7,958 nucleotides of DNA, from the NCBI GenBank assembly GCA_905215195.1, contig CAJMPF010000075.1, positions 1 through 7,958 on the forward strand, given 5' to 3'. The translations under genes and the position numbers were made by a program. A model generated the notes under the pieces. It ran no database searches, was not told where the DNA came from, and saw only the letters and a program-made list of their open reading frames with translations. Source of the stretch: an uncultured bacterium (GTDB lineage: Bacteria > Actinomycetota > Coriobacteriia > Coriobacteriales > Coriobacteriaceae). Positions 5,345-7,958 of the stretch are shown piece by piece (positions within the stretch are counted from its first letter, which is position 1; every line of letters starts with the position of its first letter).

Positions 5345-6427
5345 ATGCGCACGATTGGAATGAGCGACTACACCGTTGGCGAGGATTGCTTTACCGAGCT
5401 GCCAACTGCACTGGCGGAGTACGGCGCGAAGAAAGTCGCCATCATTGGCGGCAAGCGAGCCCTGGCTGCGGCGCTGCCGGGAATCGAGGCGGCACTTGAA
5501 GGTACCGATGTCGAGGTCCTGGAGACGCGCGTCTATGGCACCAACAGCACGCGTGCCAATATCGCCAAGGTCGTGAACTCCCCTGCCTGCCAGGAGGCTG
5601 ATGTTCTTATCGCCTGCGGCGGCGGCAAGGCGCTCGACACCGTCAAGACGGCGGCCATCGAGCTCAAGAAGATCGTCTTCACTGTCCCGACGATCTGTTC
5701 CAACTGCTCCGCCGCGACCGCCATTGCCGTCGTGTACAACGACGACGGCTCGCTCGAGGGCTATTCGTACCCCAACCGACCGGCGCACATCTTCATCAAC
5801 CCCAAGATCATCGCCGAGGCTCCGGCGGAGTACTTCTGGGCCGGCGTGGGCGATGCCCTGTCCAAGCAGCCCGAGGTCGAGTACGCCACGAGCGCCGGCA
5901 ACCTGGAGCACACCGCCGGCCTTGGCCTGGCTCTTGCCCACACCTGCTCCGAGCCGCTGTTTACCTATGGCGTCCAGGGTCTTGGGGACGTGCGCCAGGA
6001 CCTGTCGAGCGAGGCCGTCAAGCAAATCGCACTCGATATCGTGGTCAATACGGGCTATGTCTCGAACCTGACGAACCAGAACGATTACTACTACAACTCG
6101 AGCGTGGCGCACGCATTCTACAACGCCACATGCAGCATTCCGCGCGAGGGCACCTACCTGCACGGCGAAGTCGTGAGCCTGGGCGTGCTCGTGCTGTTCG
6201 CCTATACGGGCGATACCGAGAACCTTGAGCGCTACGCGGCCTTTAACAAGCAGATGGGCCTGCCCGTGACGCTTGAGCAGGTCGGGCTTTCCGAGTCCGA
6301 TATCCCGGCCCTGTGCGAGTACGCGCACGCCACCAACGAGTGGAAGCAGGGCAACCCCGAGCCCTTCACCGACGAAAAGTTCGCCGCCGCCATCAAGGCC
6401 GCAAACGCCTACGGCCACACGCTCTAG
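5345..6427 (+). CDS. Iron-containing alcohol dehydrogenase, GldA/YbdH-like
   Basis: This 360-residue protein belongs to the glycerol dehydrogenase branch of the iron-containing alcohol dehydrogenases, cytoplasmic NAD(P)-dependent oxidoreductases. An N-terminal dinucleotide-binding domain carries VAIIGGKRAL (31-40) and GGGKALDTVK (92-101). The C-terminal helical domain carries the expected metal ligands D170 (GVGDAL), H256 (VAHAFYN) and H273 (YLHGE). The loop that reads PTIASTDAP in true glycerol dehydrogenases is PTICSNCSAATA here (115-126), with two cysteines. This is closer to the E. coli YbdH/HcxA pattern (PTIAATCAAW), whose members reduce 2-oxo acids, so glycerol is not a safe substrate call. 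The ATG has AGAAGG five bases upstream. It is a single-gene unit transcribed away from ileS and ended by a bidirectional terminator. Substrate and cofactor preference are not readable from sequence; no gldA symbol is given. Confidence 0.9.
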   Translation: MRTIGMSDYTVGEDCFTELPTALAEYGAKKVAIIGGKRALAAALPGIEAALEGTDVEVLETRVYGTNSTRANIAKVVNSPACQEADVLIACGGGKALDTVKTAAIELKKIVFTVPTICSNCSAATAIAVVYNDDGSLEGYSYPNRPAHIFINPKIIAEAPAEYFWAGVGDALSKQPEVEYATSAGNLEHTAGLGLALAHTCSEPLFTYGVQGLGDVRQDLSSEAVKQIALDIVVNTGYVSNLTNQNDYYYNSSVAHAFYNATCSIPREGTYLHGEVVSLGVLVLFAYTGDTENLERYAAFNKQMGLPVTLEQVGLSESDIPALCEYAHATNEWKQGNPEPFTDEKFAAAIKAANAYGHTL

Positions 6428-6436
6428 GCCTAGCCC

Positions 6437-6477
6437 AAAACCACCACAAGGGAGCAGCACCTTTGTGGTGGTTTTTT
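6437..6477. terminator. Bidirectional terminator between convergent genes
   Basis: AAAACCACCACAA (6437-6449) pairs with TTGTGGTGGTTTT (6463-6475), with further GG/CC pairing inside. On the plus strand the stem runs into six T (6472-6477), ending the dehydrogenase transcript. On the minus strand the A-run at 6437-6440 gives a shorter U-tract for the TudS-like gene. That gene's TAA stop (6478-6476) lies inside the T-run, so the two transcription units share the terminator with no spare sequence. Confidence 0.9.
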
Positions 6478-6931
6478 ATTGCTCCAGCATGCTGGGGTCG
6501 AACTCGCTAGCCGGGATCACGCGATAACCGTGGCGGAGCAGTAAATCAACGAAGACGCCGTTGCCCGCCGTAAGGGTGCCGCTGAATGTTCCGTCGTAGA
6601 TGCGACCCGCGCCGCACGAGGGACTACGGTCCTGCAGGATGCACGCGGCGATCTCTTCCGGCCCGCCCGCCTGCTCGCACATATCGAGCGCTCGTTGGGC
6701 ACCCAGGCGAAATTCGCGATGGACCGAGATGCCCTCGCAGGTACGAACCTCTCCGTTCACAATCTCGGACGGCTTGCGCGGCGTGGGCAGGCCCCCAAAG
6801 ACCTCAGGGCACACCAAGAGGACCTCGGTCCCTGTACGCTCGCAGGCCTCGACCAACTCGCGATGGTAGTTGTCGAGCCCGTTATACTTGCAGCTCTCGC
6901 CCATCAAGCAGGCGCTCACCACGATCTTCAT
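6476..6931 (-). CDS. DUF523 family protein, TudS-like (thiouracil desulfidase)
   Basis: This 151-residue protein matches the DUF523 family along its whole length. Motifs in order are KIVVSACLMGESCKYNG (2-18), VCPEVFGGLPTPRKP (40-54), DRSPSCGAGRIYDGTFSG (101-118) and a C-terminal GYRVIPASEF. Cysteines C8, C41 and C106 sit where the characterised member TudS holds a [4Fe-4S] cluster used to remove sulfur from 2-thiouracil; C14 is also family-conserved. That activity is known for one or a few members, so the native substrate here is inferred. The start is ATG at 6931: GAGAGGG lies six bases upstream and the protein begins MKIVVSAC as in relatives. In-frame ATG at 6937 and TTG at 6946 would add two or five residues, but the binding site falls inside that extension. 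It lies on the ftsH strand, just after the ftsH terminator. Confidence 0.88.
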   Translation of the reverse strand: MKIVVSACLMGESCKYNGLDNYHRELVEACERTGTEVLLVCPEVFGGLPTPRKPSEIVNGEVRTCEGISVHREFRLGAQRALDMCEQAGGPEEIAACILQDRSPSCGAGRIYDGTFSGTLTAGNGVFVDLLLRHGYRVIPASEFDPSMLEQ

Positions 6932-6944
6932 TTCCATCCCTCTC

Positions 6945-6986
6945 AAGCAAAACGCCCCATTTGAGAAAGCTGCTCAAATGGGGCGT
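6945..6986 (-). terminator. Intrinsic terminator downstream of ftsH
   Basis: ACGCCCCATTTGAG (6986-6973 on the minus strand) pairs perfectly with CTCAAATGGGGCGT (6965-6952) around a seven-base loop, and TTTTGCTT follows. A perfect 14-bp stem with a T-rich tail, 26 bases after the ftsH stop, is a good terminator. The stem ends only a few bases before the ribosome binding site of the next gene, and I see no promoter between them, so some read-through is likely. Confidence 0.85.
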
Positions 6987-7012
6987 CGGCGTTTACTGGC
7001 TCGGCCGCGGCT

Positions 7013-7958
7013 TTACTGCTGCTTGGGCATCAGCGGATTCTCACGCGTGAGGAGGTTCATGAACTCCTCGCCCGTGATGGTCTCCTTCTTGTACAGATAA
7101 CGAGCCAGCTCATGGAGCTTGAACTTGTTCTCCTTGAGGATCTGCAGAGCGCGATCGTGCGCGTCCTCGATCAGCTTAGCGACAATCGCGTCCACACGCT
7201 CGGCCGTACCGGGGGCGCAGGTGAGCGACGTGTCCTGATTGAGATACGCGTTCTGCACGGTACCGAGCGCCATCATGCCAAACTCGTCGGACATACCAAA
7301 GCGCGTCACCATGTTGCGGGCGAGTTTGGTGGCCTGCTCGATATCGTTGGCGGCGCCGGTCGTCATCTCGCCAAAGATGAGCTCCTCGGCGGCACGTCCA
7401 CCGCAGTAGACGGCAAGCTTGTCCAGGACCTCCTGGCGCGTGGTCAGGAAGCGCTCATCCTCCTCGACCTGCATGGTGTAGCCAAGAGCGCCGCTCGTGC
7501 GCGGCACGATGGTGATCTTGGTAACCGGCGCGGAACCCTTTTGGCGGGCAGCGACGATGGCATGGCCGATCTCGTGGTAGGAAACGACCTGCTTCTCGTG
7601 GTCGGAAAGCACCGTGGACTTACGCTGTTGGCCGGCAATGACAACCTCCACCGACTCCTCGAAATCGTCCTGGGTTGCACGCTTGCGACCCTCGCGAACG
7701 GCGCGCAGGGCGCCCTCGTTGATGATATTGGCCAGGTCGGCGCCCGAGGCACCGGGCGTGGCGCGGGCAATCGCGGTCAGATCGATCGGCGGCTGGGTCT
7801 TCACGCTCTTAGCGTGGAGCTCGAGGATGTTCTTACGGCCGGTCAGATCGGGCAACTCGACGGGGATGCGGCGGTCAAAACGACCGGGGCGCAGCAGCGC
7901 CGGATCGAGACTGTCGGGGCGGTTGGTGGCAGCGAGGACGACGATACCCTTGTGGTTG
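7013..7958 (-). CDS. ftsH: ATP-dependent zinc metalloprotease FtsH (C-terminal part)
   Basis: The gene runs off the window end; 314 C-terminal residues are visible (numbering from the first complete codon). FtsH is a membrane-anchored AAA+ protease that unfolds and degrades membrane and short-lived cytosolic proteins. Visible parts are the AAA second region of homology (about 5-30, AATNRPDSLDPALLRPGRFDR with both arginine fingers), the AAA lid, and then the M41 peptidase domain. The zinc site is HEIGH (128-132), and the third ligand is expected at the Asp of GAANDIEQATKLARNM. Typical FtsH has HEAGH; HEIGH, with ITIVPRTSGALGYTMQ, resembles the FtsH subfamily seen in clostridia and other gut Gram-positives. 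The Walker motifs and transmembrane segments lie outside the window. The protein ends in a short PLMPKQQ tail. The reading frame stays open to base 7957. Confidence 0.97.
   Translation of the reverse strand, partial: NHKGIVVLAATNRPDSLDPALLRPGRFDRRIPVELPDLTGRKNILELHAKSVKTQPPIDLTAIARATPGASGADLANIINEGALRAVREGRKRATQDDFEESVEVVIAGQQRKSTVLSDHEKQVVSYHEIGHAIVAARQKGSAPVTKITIVPRTSGALGYTMQVEEDERFLTTRQEVLDKLAVYCGGRAAEELIFGEMTTGAANDIEQATKLARNMVTRFGMSDEFGMMALGTVQNAYLNQDTSLTCAPGTAERVDAIVAKLIEDAHDRALQILKENKFKLHELARYLYKKETITGEEFMNLLTRENPLMPKQQ

Noticed and set aside
5116..5499. 127-codon plus-strand frame
   Set aside because: It covers the T-box complement and the dehydrogenase start in a different frame, with no ribosome binding site or recognisable motif.
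5204..6460. 418-codon open frame on the minus strand
   Set aside because: It is antisense to the dehydrogenase gene, whose ribosome binding site, metal ligands and nucleotide motifs are clear.

Overview
The window is about 60% G+C and densely coded. Gene order, codon use and the protein sequences suggest a coriobacterial actinobacterium, with Collinsella or a close relative as the best guess. This rests on general resemblance only; no database search was possible. Every large gene is a recognisable chromosomal housekeeping or metabolic gene, and there is no sign of phage, plasmid, IS or CRISPR.

Layout: (1) Positions 1-70 are a short stretch next to the end of rluD. (2) Positions 71-4857, minus strand, hold ileS, then lspA, then a rluD-family pseudouridine synthase. 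This conserved bacterial order ends in a TAATG overlap of lspA and rluD. ileS and lspA are separated by about 370 bp of non-coding DNA packed with inverted repeats. (3) Positions 4901-5198, minus strand, are a complete T-box leader for ileS. It has a canonical long stem I, an AUC isoleucine specifier, a UGGU acceptor-binding bulge, and mutually exclusive antiterminator and terminator helices ending in seven T. It should make ileS transcription depend on uncharged tRNA-Ile. (4) At 5345-6427, plus strand, lies a divergent iron-containing alcohol dehydrogenase/glycerol dehydrogenase-family gene. A bidirectional terminator separates it from (5) a convergent DUF523/TudS-like gene at 6476-6931 on the minus strand. 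(6) From 7013 to the window end, minus strand, is the C-terminal 314 residues of ftsH, with a perfect-stem terminator between it and the DUF523 gene.

IleRS charges tRNA-Ile, LspA removes lipoprotein signal peptides in the membrane, the RluD-like enzyme modifies RNA uridines, and FtsH is the membrane AAA+ protease. These are core growth functions. The dehydrogenase and the TudS-like protein are the accessory metabolic part.

The least explained DNA is the ileS-lspA gap. It holds a roughly 98-bp nested palindrome at 1918-2015, a 16-bp perfect hairpin overlapping the ileS stop codon, and two further hairpins. This looks like a dispersed palindromic element and/or an elaborated terminator. No new defence or biosynthetic system was found; the candidates for novelty are this element, the paired repeats before the dehydrogenase gene, and that enzyme's unusual dinucleotide-binding loop.
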